A DNA stretch of 64,000 nt from Terribacillus halophilus (GCF_900162685.1 NZ_LT727826.1:1-64000); one strand, 5' to 3'; positions 43,795 to 54,407 are shown, numbered from the stretch's first letter. Numbers and translations are program-made. Notes: generated by a model not told the origin, from the sequence alone.

Positions 43795-44484
<690 letters not shown>

Positions 44485-44865
44485 TACAGGTGTGCAAACT
44501 ATACTCTCTTAAAACGGATGGAATTGTTCTTTAGCTCATAATAGCGTAAGGATGCATTCTGTCCCTTGATAGAGTATAATAGACCTCGTGGTAGAGTTGA
44601 AACGATTTACATTTGTGACTCGTTCAAACTTCCATCATCGGAACCGTGCCTTACTGATATCCTGACGCTAATTGACAAGGCTGAATATGAACAATCATGA
44701 AACAAATTGTGTTCCAGTTTGTGGACTTTATATAGATTCCCTAACATGCAGCTTTCCTAACCTGGACATCTGGGCAGGAAGGTGGTAGAATATGCTCCTT
44801 GTTTGCAGCATATAATGCTAACTTATGTACAGCTTCGAAGCGAGCTAAACTGAAGGTGATCATGT
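44485..44865 (+). other. adk to KOW-gene gap lacking map
   Basis: 381 nt without a supportable gene. It has a TATAAT at 44575-44580 with a poor -35 and a good promoter at 44763-44791. I see no recognisable remnant of a methionine aminopeptidase gene. Confidence 0.6.
44763..44791 (+). promoter_or_regulatory. extended -10 promoter of the infA-rplQ block
   Basis: TGGACA (44763-44768), 17-nt spacer, TAGAAT (44786-44791) preceded by TGG. It supplies the KOW gene, infA, rpmJ and downstream genes independently of the S10-spc promoter. Confidence 0.75.
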
Positions 44866-45174
44866 TTGAGCGAAACGAAGACAGTTCCACAAATCGGGCA
44901 GGTTGTTCGTATCGTACATGGGCGAGAAGCAGGCCAGCTTGCGATTGTCATTCGAAAAATTGACAGTCGTTTTGTGTTGCTTGCTGACGGTGATAAACGC
45001 AGATTTGATTCTCCTAAGCGCAAAGCTTTGCGCCATGTAGAACTGCTGCCGTATATATCCCCGGAAGTCCGGATCAGTCTTCTAGAAGCTGGTCGCGTAA
45101 CCAATGGTAAACTGCGATTTGCGATATCTACTTATGTCAATCATACCGTGAAGAGATTTGAAGAAGGGAGATAG
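44866..45174 (+). CDS. KOW-domain RNA-binding protein
   Basis: 102 residues. An N-terminal KOW motif ([21 protein letters not shown], residues 9-29) resembles the one in L14e/L24-type ribosomal proteins. The same small gene occurs between map and infA in B. subtilis. Its function is not established; binding to rRNA or to the ribosome is an inference. TTG start at 44866 after GAAGGTGA; the ATG at 44862 is in another frame. Confidence 0.85.
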   Translation: MSETKTVPQIGQVVRIVHGREAGQLAIVIRKIDSRFVLLADGDKRRFDSPKRKALRHVELLPYISPEVRISLLEAGRVTNGKLRFAISTYVNHTVKRFEEGR

Positions 45175-45178
45175 ACCG

Positions 45179-45397
45179 ATGGCGAAAGATGATGCAATTG
45201 AAGTAGAAGGAACTGTCACCGATACATTGCCTAATGCGCAATTTAAGGTGGAGTTAGAGAATGGCCACACCGTTTTAGCACATGTTTCCGGTAAAATTCG
45301 TATGCACTTTATTCGAATTCTTCCAGGAGATAAAGTAACGGTAGAGCTTTCCCCTTATGACTTAACTAAAGGACGTATTACGTACCGTTATAAATAA
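45179..45397 (+). CDS. infA: translation initiation factor IF-1
   Basis: 72-residue OB-fold factor that occupies the A site during initiation. The sequence [20 protein letters not shown] and the C-terminal [14 protein letters not shown] are nearly invariant. ATG at 45179 follows AAGGGAG; the seven-codon in-frame upstream extension would include the ribosome-binding site. Confidence 0.97.
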   Translation: MAKDDAIEVEGTVTDTLPNAQFKVELENGHTVLAHVSGKIRMHFIRILPGDKVTVELSPYDLTKGRITYRYK

Positions 45398-45429
45398 ATT
45401 GACTAGCTCCGATACTAAAGGAGGAATAG

Positions 45430-45546
<117 letters not shown>

Positions 45547-45568
45547 TACAAGGAGGTGCACGTAGCTA

Positions 45569-45934
45569 ATGGCACGTATAGCAGGTATTGATATTCCACG
45601 CGACAAACGCGTTGTTATTTCCCTAACATATGTTTACGGTATTGGAAAAAACACATCGCAACAAGTATTGAAAGAAGCTGGTGTTTCTGAAGATACACGC
45701 GTTCGCGATCTTACAGAAGACGAACTAGCTAGAATCCGTCAAGCAATTGATGCTTACACAACTGAAGGTGATCTTCGTCGTGAGGTTTCTCTTAACATCA
45801 AACGTTTGATCGAAATCGGTTCTTATCGTGGTCTTCGCCACCGTCGCGGATTGCCGGTTCGTGGTCAGAAAACGAAGAACAACTCTCGTACTCGTAAAGG
45901 CCCACGCCGTACAATCGCTAACAAGAAAAAATAA
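45569..45934 (+). CDS. rpsM: ribosomal protein S13
   Basis: 121-residue uS13 of the small-subunit head, in contact with P-site t[23 protein letters not shown] (start) and the basic tail [19 protein letters not shown] are typical. AAGGAGGTG precedes ATG. Confidence 0.97.
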   Translation: MARIAGIDIPRDKRVVISLTYVYGIGKNTSQQVLKEAGVSEDTRVRDLTEDELARIRQAIDAYTTEGDLRREVSLNIKRLIEIGSYRGLRHRRGLPVRGQKTKNNSRTRKGPRRTIANKKK

Positions 45935-45952
45935 GTAAGGAGGTAACAAACT

Positions 45953-46342
45953 ATGGCACGTAGACAACAAACTCGTAAACGTCGTGTGAAAAAGCATATC
46001 GAAACTGGTATTGCTCACATCCGTTCTACTTTCAACAACACAATCGTTACGATTACTGATGTTCAAGGTAACGTAATCAGCTGGAGCAGCTCAGGTTCCC
46101 TTGGTTTCAAAGGTTCCCGTAAATCTACTCCATTCGCTGCACAAATGGCTGCTGAAGCTGCTGCTAAAGTTTCTGTCGAAAACGGCATGAAAACTTTGGA
46201 AGTAACAGTTAAAGGCCCTGGTGCTGGCCGTGAAGCTGCGATCCGTTCTCTTCAAGCTGCAGGTCTTGAAGTTACAGCGATCCGTGACGTCACTCCAGTT
46301 CCGCATAACGGCTGCCGTCCGCCAAAACGTCGTCGCGTATAA
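45953..46342 (+). CDS. rpsK: ribosomal protein S11
   Basis: 129-residue uS11 on the small-subunit platform near the mRNA exit. [18 protein letters not shown] and the C-terminal [18 protein letters not shown] are conserved. GTAAGGAGG precedes ATG. Confidence 0.97.
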   Translation: MARRQQTRKRRVKKHIETGIAHIRSTFNNTIVTITDVQGNVISWSSSGSLGFKGSRKSTPFAAQMAAEAAAKVSVENGMKTLEVTVKGPGAGREAAIRSLQAAGLEVTAIRDVTPVPHNGCRPPKRRRV

Positions 46343-46367
46343 GTTTTTCCTGCTTGCTGTATAGAAT

Positions 46368-46396
46368 TTGTATCCTTGTCTATAATGGGTTATGAT
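46368..46396 (+). promoter_or_regulatory. possible promoter of rpoA-rplQ
   Basis: TTGTAT (46368-46373), 17-nt spacer and TATGAT (46391-46396). A perfect TATAAT at 46381 has no good -35. Either could serve rpoA. Confidence 0.45.
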
Positions 46397-46472
46397 AGCT
46401 TAAAAGCGATCAGGTCATACAGCAAGAGACGTATCGCCAAGATGCAGAAACGGGAACCAATATGGGGAATTT

Positions 46473-46494
46473 CGGTTAGAAGTAATTCTAACCG
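46473..46494 (+). promoter_or_regulatory. hairpin just upstream of rpoA
   Basis: CGGTTAGAA (46473-46481) and TTCTAACCG (46486-46494) form a perfect 9-bp stem with a GTAA loop, about 20 nt before the ribosome-binding site. No T run follows, so a terminator role is unlikely. Confidence 0.55.
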
Positions 46495-46526
46495 GGGTTT
46501 CGACGTTTTAAAGGAGGGCTTTATAA

Positions 46527-47471
46527 ATGATCGAAATTGAAAAACCAAAGATTGAAACGGTTGAGATCAGCGATGATGCTACATTTGGAAAGTTCGTTGT
46601 AGAACCGCTTGAGCGTGGATATGGTACTACACTAGGAAACTCCTTGCGTCGTATCCTATTATCCTCACTTCCTGGCGCTGCTGTAACATCCATTCAAATT
46701 GATGGTGTGCTTCATGAATTCTCTACGATTGAAGGCGTAGTAGAAGACGTGACAACTGTTATTTTGAACTTGAAAAAACTGGCTCTAAAAATTTACTCTG
46801 ATGAAGAGAAAACATTAGAGATCGATGTACAAGGTGAAGGAAAAGTAACAGCTGCTGACATTACTTTTGATAGTGATGTAGAAGTACTGAATCAGGATCT
46901 TCACATTGCAACATTGGGTAAAAATGCGCACTTGCACATGAAGCTTACGGCAGAACGCGGCCGCGGCTATCGCCCAGCTGATCAGAACAAACATGACGAT
47001 CAGCCAATCGGTGTTATTCCGATTGATTCGATCTTCACACCAGTTTCTAAAGTAACGTATCAAGTGGAGAACACGCGTGTTGGCCAGCTGGCTAATTTCG
47101 ACAAGTTGACGTTGGATGTCAATACTGACGGAAGTATTCGACCAGAAGAGGCAGTGTCTCTTGGAGCGAAGATTTATACGGAGCACTTAAATATCTTCGT
47201 AGGTCTTACTGATGAAGCACAAAACGCTGAAATCATGGTTGAAAAAGAAGAAGATCAGAAAGAGAAAGTTCTTGAGATGACAATCGAAGAGTTGGACTTG
47301 TCTGTCCGTTCTTACAACTGTCTGAAACGTGCTGGTATTAATACAGTACAAGAACTTGCTAATAAATCTGAAGAAGATATGATGAAAGTGCGTAACCTAG
47401 GACGTAAATCATTAGAAGAAGTGAAAAAGAAACTAATTGATTTAGGACTTGGTCTTCGCAAAGAAGACTAA
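46527..47471 (+). CDS. rpoA: RNA polymerase alpha subunit
   Basis: 314 residues. The N-terminal domain (1-230) assembles the enzyme, with [20 protein letters not shown] (near 31-50) as signature. The C-terminal domain (about 245-314) binds UP elements and activators: [20 protein letters not shown] and [24 protein letters not shown] precedes ATG. Cotranscribed with rplQ. Confidence 0.98.
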   Translation: MIEIEKPKIETVEISDDATFGKFVVEPLERGYGTTLGNSLRRILLSSLPGAAVTSIQIDGVLHEFSTIEGVVEDVTTVILNLKKLALKIYSDEEKTLEIDVQGEGKVTAADITFDSDVEVLNQDLHIATLGKNAHLHMKLTAERGRGYRPADQNKHDDQPIGVIPIDSIFTPVSKVTYQVENTRVGQLANFDKLTLDVNTDGSIRPEEAVSLGAKIYTEHLNIFVGLTDEAQNAEIMVEKEEDQKEKVLEMTIEELDLSVRSYNCLKRAGINTVQELANKSEEDMMKVRNLGRKSLEEVKKKLIDLGLGLRKED

Positions 47472-47518
47472 TCCCGCCTAGCGAAGCATTTTGACACCAG
47501 GAAAGGGAGGGATAACCT

Positions 47519-47872
47519 ATGGCTAGAAAGTTAGGACGTACTACTGATGCTCGTATGGCGCTTTTGCGCAACCTTGCAACTGATCTTATCGTACACGAAA
47601 GATTGGAAACAACGGAGGCGAAAGCGAAGGAGCTTCGTTCTGTAGTAGAAAAAATGATCACTCTTGGCAAACGTGGAGACCTTCACGCTCGTCGTCAAGC
47701 TGCTTCTTTCTTATACGGTACAAAAGCGGATGAGAACCAAGATGCAGTACAAAAACTATTCAGCGATATCGCCGGACGTTATGAAGAGCGTCAAGGTGGT
47801 TACACACGCGTGTTGAAACTTGGACAGCGTCGTGGTGACGGTGCCGCAATGGCAATCATTGAACTAGTATAA
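47519..47872 (+). CDS. rplQ: ribosomal protein L17
   Basis: 117-residue bL17 near the tunnel exit. [20 protein letters not shown] and the internal [18 protein letters not shown] are characteristic. AAAGGGAGGG precedes ATG. Two terminators follow and close the ribosomal supercluster. Confidence 0.97.
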   Translation: MARKLGRTTDARMALLRNLATDLIVHERLETTEAKAKELRSVVEKMITLGKRGDLHARRQAASFLYGTKADENQDAVQKLFSDIAGRYEERQGGYTRVLKLGQRRGDGAAMAIIELV

Positions 47873-47881
47873 GTAAGCTAC

Positions 47882-47928
47882 AAGGGCAGGAAAATCTCTA
47901 CCACGAGGTGTATTCCGGCCCTTTTCTT
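47882..47928 (+). terminator. first terminator after rplQ
   Basis: AAGGGC (47882-47887) pairs with GCCCTT (47918-47923) around inner GGAA/TTCC pairing, followed by TTTTC. Moderately strong. Confidence 0.6.
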
Positions 47929-47933
47929 TTGAT

Positions 47934-47970
47934 AAAAGCAAGCACCATTATGGGGCTTGCTTTTCTTTTT
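47934..47970 (+). terminator. second terminator after rplQ
   Basis: AAAAGCAAGC (47934-47943) pairs with GCTTGCTTTT (47955-47964), then CTTTTT. A strong intrinsic terminator. Confidence 0.9.
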
Positions 47971-48074
47971 TGTCTAATTTATTTATACTAGCAATAGAAA
48001 TGACAGGAACGGACATACACGTTTAAAGTATTTCCCCGGAAATAGTCGGGTAATGACGAAGGAGCACGACAAGT

Positions 48075-48908
48075 ATGCACGCGATTGAATTTAGGAATGT
48101 TTCTTTTCGCTACGAAGAAGATCAGCCTTATGTATTACGTAATGTGAGTTTTCAAGTAGAGACTGGTGAATGGCTGGCTATTATCGGGCACAATGGTTCC
48201 GGTAAATCAACGATCGCCAAGCTGATGAATGGCTTACTGTTCCCTAGCGAAGGAGAAATTTTCATTAATGATATCCCTTTAACAGAAGAGAATATATGGG
48301 AGATACGCAGCCAAGTTGGAATGGTATTTCAAAACCCAGATAATCAGTTTGTTGGGACAACTGTCCGTGATGACGTAGCATTTGGACTAGAGAATCGCGG
48401 TGTGCCACGTGCAGAGATGATGGAGCGTATCACGTCATCATTAGAGCAAGTGCGTATGCATGACTATCTTCTGCATGAACCGTACCGGTTGTCTGGCGGA
48501 CAAAAACAGCGAGTAGCGATTGCTGGTGTGCTGGCTATTTCTCCACGTGTCATTATTTTGGATGAAGCGACAGCAATGCTTGATCCATTAGGCAGAAAAG
48601 AAATCCTAGATACCGTGCATCGTGTGCAAGCTGAACAGCAGATTGGCCTCATAACAATTACACATGATCTAAATGAGGTCATGCAGGCAGAAAGAGTTTT
48701 AGTCATGAACGATGGGGAAGTATGGATGACGACAGTACCAAGAGAATTAGTGAAGAAACAAACTGAATTACAGCAGATAGGACTAGACGTTCCGTTCGTC
48801 TCCCAGCTTGCTCATGCTTTGCAGAAGCTAGGTGTGCCGCTTACGGAAGAGCCGATTGATCACGAGGAGTTGTTAGATACATTATGGACATTACATTCGA
48901 GAAAGTAG
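48075..48908 (+). CDS. ecfA1: EcfA1, ECF transporter ATPase
   Basis: 277-residue ABC ATPase of the energy-coupling factor module that powers vitamin and cobalt-type S components. Walker [10 protein letters not shown] (38-46), Q-loop VFQNPDNQF (near 88), signature LSGGQKQR (near 141) and Walker B VIILDEA (near 160) are intact. Its 3' end overlaps ecfA2 by 25 nt. In B. subtilis this trio follows rplQ as here. Substrate-binding partners are encoded elsewhere. Confidence 0.95.
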   Translation: MHAIEFRNVSFRYEEDQPYVLRNVSFQVETGEWLAIIGHNGSGKSTIAKLMNGLLFPSEGEIFINDIPLTEENIWEIRSQVGMVFQNPDNQFVGTTVRDDVAFGLENRGVPRAEMMERITSSLEQVRMHDYLLHEPYRLSGGQKQRVAIAGVLAISPRVIILDEATAMLDPLGRKEILDTVHRVQAEQQIGLITITHDLNEVMQAERVLVMNDGEVWMTTVPRELVKKQTELQQIGLDVPFVSQLAHALQKLGVPLTEEPIDHEELLDTLWTLHSRK

Positions 48909-49750
48909 ACTATACGTATCAAGCGAACTCCCCGTTTGAGCATAAAGCATTGGACAGTATGTCTTTCCATCTTCCTACTGGCAGTGTCACCGCTATTGTA
49001 GGTCATACTGGCAGCGGGAAATCTACCCTTATTCAGCACTTAAATGGCTTAATTCGACCGACAAATGGGAAAGTCCGCATCGGTGATTACGTCTTAGAAC
49101 CGAAAAAGAAACCAAAGCACGCAAAAGCGCTTCGTGAAAAGGTTGGTATTGTCTTTCAGTATCCAGAGCATCAGTTATTTGAAGAGACAGTGGAGAAGGA
49201 TATCGCTTTTGGTCCGCGTAACTTCGGTGTTCCGGAACAAGAGATACAAAAACGAGTAGCAGAGAGTGCACAGGCAGTGGGTCTGCGTGCAGATTTGTTA
49301 AAACGTTCGCCGTTTGAATTAAGCGGCGGCCAAATGCGGAGAGTAGCGATTGCAGGTATATTGGCTGTGCGTCCTCGTGTATTGGTTTTAGACGAACCAA
49401 CGGCGGGTCTGGATCCGCGAGGACAAAAGGAAATTATGGATATGTTTTACCGTATTCATCAGGAACAGCAGCTGACGACGATACTGGTGACACACAGTAT
49501 GGAAGATGCACTTGCGTATGCCGATCAGGTGCTTGTACTGGATAAGGGCAAGAAATACATGGAGGGCACACCAGTCGAGGTGTTCTCTCAACGTCAGGCA
49601 CTTCAGCAGGTGCAGCTAGACGTACCAGAGATGTTTCAATTTCTATTGAAGGCCTCAGACCGGTTCGGTAAACCAGTCGCTTATCAAGGGCAGGATGTGG
49701 AGAGACTGGCAGAACAGCTGGCAGCTTTGGCAGGTGATCCGAATGAATAA
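48884..49750 (+). CDS. ecfA2: EcfA2, ECF transporter ATPase
   Basis: 288-residue partner ATPase. Walker [10 protein letters not shown] (about 39-47), Q-loop [10 protein letters not shown], signature LSGGQMRR and Walker [14 protein letters not shown] are complete. It forms a heterodimer with EcfA1. It starts inside ecfA1, and its last 8 bases overlap ecfT, so the three proteins are likely made in fixed ratio. Confidence 0.95.
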   Translation: MDITFEKVDYTYQANSPFEHKALDSMSFHLPTGSVTAIVGHTGSGKSTLIQHLNGLIRPTNGKVRIGDYVLEPKKKPKHAKALREKVGIVFQYPEHQLFEETVEKDIAFGPRNFGVPEQEIQKRVAESAQAVGLRADLLKRSPFELSGGQMRRVAIAGILAVRPRVLVLDEPTAGLDPRGQKEIMDMFYRIHQEQQLTTILVTHSMEDALAYADQVLVLDKGKKYMEGTPVEVFSQRQALQQVQLDVPEMFQFLLKASDRFGKPVAYQGQDVERLAEQLAALAGDPNE

Positions 49751-50546
49751 TTTGTTGATCGTAGGTCAGTATGTACCGACTAATTCCATCGTGCACCGAA
49801 TGGATCCGCGAGTAAAGATGCTGATTATATTCTTTTATGTTATTTTTATTTTCTTTGCCAATAATGTAATTAGCTACAGTTTATTCACATTGTTCGCATT
49901 AGGAAGTACGATACTGACGAAGGTGCCGTGGCGTTTTATTGTGAAAGGATTGACGCCAGTATGGTTCCTGATTGTGTTTACATTCATTCTGCACTTATTT
50001 GTGACAAGGGAAGGTTCTGTCCTGTTCAATCTATTCGGGTTGCAAATTTATAGCGGTGCGTTAGAGCAAGGTGCGGTTATCTCATTGCGTTTCTTTTTGC
50101 TTATTTTGCTAACGTCCTTACTGACATTAACAACGACACCAATTGAGATAACCGATGCTGTTGAGTCGTTACTCGGACCGTTGCGTCGGTTCAAGTTCCC
50201 TGTTCATGAACTAGCATTGATGATGTCTATTTCCCTGCGCTTTATCCCGACTTTGCTGCAGGAAACGGAGAAGATATCCAACGCCCAAGCATCCAGGGGG
50301 GTAGATTTCCGTACAGGGCCGTTCCGAGAGCGTGTACGGGCGGTTATCCCTTTGCTTGTGCCTTTGTTTGTAAGTGCCTTTAAACGGGCGGAGGAGCTCG
50401 CTATGGCAATGGAGGCAAGAGGTTATCGCGGCGGAGAAGGCAGGACCAAACTTCGAGAACTGCGGGTAGTGAAACGAGATGTTGCAGCGCTTGTCTGCTT
50501 CATTGTCATTGCAGCCGCAGCACTGATAACGAGAGATTATAGTTAG
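49743..50546 (+). CDS. ecfT: EcfT, ECF transporter transmembrane coupling protein
   Basis: 267 residues with several membrane helices and the two Ala-Arg-Gly type coupling motifs of EcfT, here QASRGVDF (near 183) and [11 protein letters not shown] (near 224), which contact the ATPases. ATG at 49743 matches the N-terminus of known EcfT proteins ([24 protein letters not shown]); the longer frame overlaps ecfA2 heavily. truA starts 11 nt later. Confidence 0.95.
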   Translation: MNNLLIVGQYVPTNSIVHRMDPRVKMLIIFFYVIFIFFANNVISYSLFTLFALGSTILTKVPWRFIVKGLTPVWFLIVFTFILHLFVTREGSVLFNLFGLQIYSGALEQGAVISLRFFLLILLTSLLTLTTTPIEITDAVESLLGPLRRFKFPVHELALMMSISLRFIPTLLQETEKISNAQASRGVDFRTGPFRERVRAVIPLLVPLFVSAFKRAEELAMAMEARGYRGGEGRTKLRELRVVKRDVAALVCFIVIAAAALITRDYS

Positions 50547-50557
50547 GAGAAAGAGAA

Positions 50558-51301
50558 ATGACGCAACGCATGAAGGCTGTTGTCAGCTATGAAGGCACGA
50601 AGTTTTCCGGTTTTCAGGTGCAGGATCAGTATCGAACTATCCAAGGTGAAATCGAGAAAGCACTTGCCAAGATTCATAAAGGACAGCAGATCAGGATACA
50701 GGCATCTGGCCGCACAGATGCAGGTGTGCACGCGAAAGGCCAAGTTATCCACTTCGATACAGAGCTCCGTCTAGGAGACTATAATTGGCGTAAGGCGCTG
50801 AATACGCTGCTGCCTGATGATATTCGTATTGTAGATATAACAGAGGCGGAGGAAGGCTTCCATGCGCGCTACAATGCCAAGCGGAAGCAATATAAGTATT
50901 TCATTCATAATGCCCCAGAACAAGATGTGTTCAAGCGCCACTATGTGCATCATGTACCGTATAACCTTGAGTTTGATAGGATGCAGCAAGCAATCCAAGT
51001 AATAGAGGGAACACATGATTTTACTGCCTTCTGTTCTGCTCGTGCAGAGGTAAAGGGAGAGAAGATTCGAACCATCTATGAAGCCACTTGTGAAAAGCAA
51101 GATGATATGCTCGTTTTGACCTTTTCCGGAAACGGGTTTCTTTACAATATGGTGCGTATTCTTGCCGGTACATTAATTGATATCGGAAACGGCCGGAAGG
51201 AGCCCGAGGATATGGCTAGCATACTAGCTTCGAAAGACCGCAAGCTAGCAAGTAAAACAGCGGCTGCAAGCGGCCTTTTCCTCTGGAAAGTAGATTACTG
51301 A
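50558..51301 (+). CDS. truA: TruA, tRNA pseudouridine(38-40) synthase
   Basis: 247 residues. The catalytic Asp lies in the segment ASGRTDAGVHAKGQVIHF (about 50-67), and GNGFLYNMVRILAGTLI near the C-terminus is typical. It modifies uridines 38-40 in tRNA anticodon arms. AGGAGAAAGAG precedes the ATG. Cotranscription with ecfT is likely; a new promoter drives rplM after it. Confidence 0.96.
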   Translation: MTQRMKAVVSYEGTKFSGFQVQDQYRTIQGEIEKALAKIHKGQQIRIQASGRTDAGVHAKGQVIHFDTELRLGDYNWRKALNTLLPDDIRIVDITEAEEGFHARYNAKRKQYKYFIHNAPEQDVFKRHYVHHVPYNLEFDRMQQAIQVIEGTHDFTAFCSARAEVKGEKIRTIYEATCEKQDDMLVLTFSGNGFLYNMVRILAGTLIDIGNGRKEPEDMASILASKDRKLASKTAAASGLFLWKVDY

Positions 51302-51343
51302 AAACTTTTTTTGTAAAACAACGCATTCGGGCGTTACATGAAC

Positions 51344-51371
51344 TTGACATAGGGGACTATGATGATATACT
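51344..51371 (+). promoter_or_regulatory. extended -10 promoter of rplM-rpsI
   Basis: Perfect TTGACA (51344-51349), 16-nt spacer, TATACT (51366-51371) preceded by TGA. Confidence 0.85.
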
Positions 51372-51377
51372 ATGGTT

Positions 51378-51430
51378 TATGGCATTTTATTTCTATACCA
51401 CGATTAGCCCCGGAAGACTAATTGTGTAGA
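51378..51430 (+). ncRNA. L13 leader
   Basis: A short leader between the promoter and rplM folds CTATACCACGATTAG (51393-51407) against CTAATTGTGTAG (51418-51429) around CCCCGGAAGA. Position and layout fit the Firmicute L13 leader that feeds back on rplM-rpsI; exact membership would need a covariance search. Confidence 0.65.
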
Positions 51431-51472
51431 ATAATAAATGAACGATTTAAATCGAAAATTGGAGGAACTGAC

Positions 51473-51910
51473 ATGCGTACAACATTCATGGCGAACGAAA
51501 GCAATATCGAACGCAAATGGCTTGTTGTGGATGCAGAAGGCCAAACTCTTGGTCGTCTTGCAAGTGAAGTTGCTGCTATCCTTCGCGGTAAGCACAAACC
51601 AACTTACACTCCACATGCCGACACTGGTGACAATGTAATCATCATCAACGCTGAAAAAATTCAACTTACTGGTAACAAACTTGCTGACAAGATTTATTAC
51701 CGTCACTCTAACCACCCAGGTGGTTTGAAACAGCGTACTGCTGATGAAATGCGTACAAAATACCCTGAGCAAATGCTTGAACTTGCTGTTAAAGGCATGC
51801 TTCCTAAGGGTCCACTTGCACGTAAAATGATTAAAAAGCTTCACGTATACCGTGGCGCTGAGCACAAACACCAAGCACAACAACCAGAAGCTTACACGCT
51901 TCGCGGTTAA
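51473..51910 (+). CDS. rplM: ribosomal protein L13
   Basis: 145-residue uL13, an early-assembly protein. [20 protein letters not shown] opens the protein, and [20 protein letters not shown] is the signature (near 107-126). ATG at 51473 follows TTGGAGGAACTG; the in-frame upstream extension overlaps the leader. Paired with rpsI 20 nt downstream. Confidence 0.97.
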   Translation: MRTTFMANESNIERKWLVVDAEGQTLGRLASEVAAILRGKHKPTYTPHADTGDNVIIINAEKIQLTGNKLADKIYYRHSNHPGGLKQRTADEMRTKYPEQMLELAVKGMLPKGPLARKMIKKLHVYRGAEHKHQAQQPEAYTLRG

Positions 51911-51930
51911 TAAAAAGGAGGTAAACGATA

Positions 51931-52323
51931 GTGGCACAAGTACAATACTACGGCACCGGTCGCCGTAAAAGCTCTACTGCCCGCGTACGTCTAGTACCAG
52001 GCACAGGTCAAGTAACAGTAAACAACCGTAGTGCGGAAGATTACTTCCCATACGAAACACTTCGTACAATCATCAACCAACCACTAGTTGCAACAGAAAC
52101 TGCTGGTAACTACGACGTTCTAATCAACGTTAGTGGTGGTGGATTCACAGGACAAGCAGGTGCTATCCGTCATGGTGTATCTCGTGCGCTTCTACAAGCG
52201 GACCCAGAATACCGCGGAACACTTAAAGCAGCTGGTTTCCTAACTCGTGACGCACGTATGAAAGAACGTAAAAAATACGGTCTTAAAGGTGCACGTCGCG
52301 CTCCACAGTTCTCAAAACGTTAA
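51931..52323 (+). CDS. rpsI: ribosomal protein S9
   Basis: 130-residue uS9 whose C-terminal tail, ending in Lys-Arg (FSKR), reaches P-site t[22 protein letters not shown] and [20 protein letters not shown] (parts) are conserved. GTG start at 51931 after AAAGGAGGTAAACGATA. A terminator follows. Confidence 0.97.
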   Translation: MAQVQYYGTGRRKSSTARVRLVPGTGQVTVNNRSAEDYFPYETLRTIINQPLVATETAGNYDVLINVSGGGFTGQAGAIRHGVSRALLQADPEYRGTLKAAGFLTRDARMKERKKYGLKGARRAPQFSKR

Positions 52324-52347
52324 TAAACCCTATATACCAAGGTTTTG

Positions 52348-52383
52348 CCCTCTTTGCTCTTATAAAGCAGAGAGGGTTTTTTC
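52348..52383 (+). terminator. terminator after rpsI
   Basis: CCCTCTTTGCT (52348-52358) pairs with AGCAGAGAGGG (52366-52376, one G:U), followed by TTTTTT. It marks the end of the conserved housekeeping block. Confidence 0.9.
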
Positions 52384-52519
52384 ATGTGCAAATTTAGAAT
52401 TGAATACCCCTTAAATACCCTAAAAATTAAAAATGTTGTAACGAATCATCATTCTTTTGGATATATAGATGAGTAAACTTTTAGAGGGTTTTGCTTAATA
52501 TATGAAAAGGAGGGACATG

Positions 52520-53005
52520 GTGAACACAGAAGATGTCTATCAAGAATATGCGGACTTTGTCTTTAAATATTTATTAACTCTAACCAATAATGATTATCAG
52601 TCTGCCGAAGAAATGACACAAGAGACGTTTTATCAGGCGATTAAGTCTATTGACAACTTCCACAATAACGGAAAAGCAAAATTTTCTACATGGCTCTGTT
52701 CGATTGCGAAAAACGTGTGGCTACAGGAACTGAATCGTGAAAAGAAAAGGCATCAATTGGCGGAATCATTAAGTGGCGAAAATGCATTATCTTATAACTT
52801 GGAAGAAGATTACTTTAGAAATGAAGATAAAATACATTTTTTCAAACAAACGCATCAGCTTAGTGAGAAAAAGAGGGAAGTTATTTATCTTAGGCTATTG
52901 GGGGATTTATCTTTTAAAGAAATCGGCTCTATCTTAGGAGAATCAGAGAATTGGGCGAGAGTAACATTTTATCGTGCTAAACAACATATACGAAAGGGTG
53001 AATAG
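52520..53005 (+). CDS. ECF-family RNA polymerase sigma factor
   Basis: About 161 residues with only regions 2 and 4, as in extracytoplasmic-function sigma factors. Region 2 spans YADFVFKYLL to KNVWLQELNREKK (about 10-75), including the AEEMTQETFYQAI segment; region 4 is the helix-turn-helix LSFKEIGSILGESENWARVTFYRAKQ (about 128-153). GTG at 52520 lies 6 nt after AGGAGG and is preferred over ATG at 52517 and 52502. Followed 3 nt later by a zinc-finger anti-sigma gene and a broken ABC ATPase, an arrangement like the B. subtilis sigY operon. More AT-rich than its neighbours. Confidence 0.85.
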   Translation: MNTEDVYQEYADFVFKYLLTLTNNDYQSAEEMTQETFYQAIKSIDNFHNNGKAKFSTWLCSIAKNVWLQELNREKKRHQLAESLSGENALSYNLEEDYFRNEDKIHFFKQTHQLSEKKREVIYLRLLGDLSFKEIGSILGESENWARVTFYRAKQHIRKGE

Positions 53006-53008
53006 GGT

Positions 53009-53692
53009 ATGAATCATGATGTTTTTAGAGATTTAGTTCCAAACTATCTAGAAAATTTAACGAGCGAAGAGACGAATAGACAAATGGAACAACATATGGA
53101 GCAATGTGAAAACTGCCGGGAATATGTAAATGAAATGCGAGAAGAATTATTCATTGAACACATAAATGAACGAAAAGACGAGAAGAAAAAAGTAGACTAT
53201 TTGAAAAAGGTGCGTTCCAAAAGTAAAAAAAAGATTTTTATGATTATAGGGACAATGTTATCCTTATTTCTTCTCTTAACTATTAGTTATTATTTTCTTT
53301 TTGTCCATATGTGGGTAGCAGATGAAAATAATGTGCAGACGACTATTCATCATCAAGATAATGTTGTCACAGTCACTTTTCAAACAAAAAAAGATAATCG
53401 ATATCTTTTAGTTAAGAAAGAATATGGGGATCAAGAGTATGAGAATCAGATTATCGTATACGAAAGTTGGAACTTTTTTACTGATGCAAAATTAAATCAG
53501 TTTTCAGATTTAGCTAATTCCCTCCAAGATGGTACGGATAGCACATATACATTTTTGGATAAGAATACCTTATTGCTGCCTAATGGGGAAGAAAAAACAT
53601 TGACAGATGAAGACAAATTGCAGATTATCTATAAAAACAGTACAGAAGAAATATTATTAAAGGATTTATACAACAATGTAGATATTAACTAG
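53009..53692 (+). CDS. zinc-finger transmembrane anti-sigma factor
   Basis: 227 residues. The N-terminus has the anti-sigma zinc-finger pattern HMEQCENC (His-x3-Cys-x2-Cys, about 29-36), then a Lys/Glu-rich linker, one membrane helix (IFMIIGTMLSLFLLLTISYYF, about 75-96) and an extracellular domain of about 130 residues with no recognised fold. It should hold the adjacent ECF sigma factor inactive at the membrane until an envelope signal arrives. The four- to ten-base spacing to its neighbours indicates one operon. Confidence 0.8.
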   Translation: MNHDVFRDLVPNYLENLTSEETNRQMEQHMEQCENCREYVNEMREELFIEHINERKDEKKKVDYLKKVRSKSKKKIFMIIGTMLSLFLLLTISYYFLFVHMWVADENNVQTTIHHQDNVVTVTFQTKKDNRYLLVKKEYGDQEYENQIIVYESWNFFTDAKLNQFSDLANSLQDGTDSTYTFLDKNTLLLPNGEEKTLTDEDKLQIIYKNSTEEILLKDLYNNVDIN

Positions 53693-53707
53693 AGGGGGTT
53701 GGGCTAT

Positions 53708-54319
53708 ATGACTTTAGAAATCAATAATATAACTAAGAAATTTGAAAAAAATATAGTGTTAAATGATATTTCTGTTGTACTTGAATCGGGTGTTTACGGT
53801 TTGCTTGGTGCAAACGGATCAGGCAAAACGACGTTAATGCGCGTTATTTGCGGTGTTATTAAGGCAAATGAGGGGACGGTTATTTATAACGGTGAAGATA
53901 CTAATGAAAAATCTGTTCCATTTCGATCTATATTAGGGTTCTTACCTCAAGATTTTTGATATTATCCTGATTTTACAGGACTTAAATTTTTATTATATAT
54001 GGCAGCTTTAAAAGGATTAGATAATAAAACAGCTAAAGAGAAATGTAATGAATTATTACATATGGTCGGTTTGGAGGCTGTAAAAAATAAAAAAATCAAG
54101 AAATACTCTGGTGGAATGAAACAGCGTTTAGGAATTGCACAAGCAATGATAAATGACCCAAAAGTATTGATTTTAGACGAACCAACAGTTGGTTTGGATC
54201 CAAAAGAAAGGGTTCGGTTTAGAAATCTAATTAGTTCTTTTTCAAAAGAAAAAATTATCATTCTATCTACTCACATTGTTTCTGATGTCGAATATATTGC
54301 TGATGAAATCTTGTCTTAA
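53708..54319 (+). pseudogene. ABC transporter ATPase, interrupted by a stop and truncated
   Basis: The reading frame encodes a bacteriocin- or drug-export-type ATPase: Walker A GANGSGKTT, signature YSGGMKQRLGIAQ, Walker B LILDEPTVGLDP and the His-switch STHIVSD. A TGA at 53957-53959 splits the frame after LGFLPQDF, where homologues usually have Gly; the frame is otherwise continuous from 53708 to 54319. The C-terminal third is missing after DEILS, and no permease gene follows. It looks like a recent single-base nonsense change on top of a 3' deletion. A sequencing error at the TGA is the alternative. Confidence 0.82.
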
Positions 54320-54407
54320 AGGGGACTAGAACATTTAATCAATTTGTCGAGCTGCATTATGAAGTGAAGGCTAATGGATGATATATGCTCGAGTGTAGGA
54401 CAAACTA

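Noticed and set aside
52430-52500. ECF-type promoter upstream of the sigma gene (TGTAACG near 52437)
   Set aside because: A -35-like word is present but no convincing CGTC-type -10 occurs at the right distance.
53962-54261. Minus-strand frame over the ABC remnant
   Set aside because: Antisense shadow of the ATPase sequence without a ribosome-binding site.
53999-54319. C-terminal ABC fragment as an independent gene
   Set aside because: It is in the same frame as the upstream half, starts inside the helical domain and has no ribosome-binding site; it is the rest of the broken gene.
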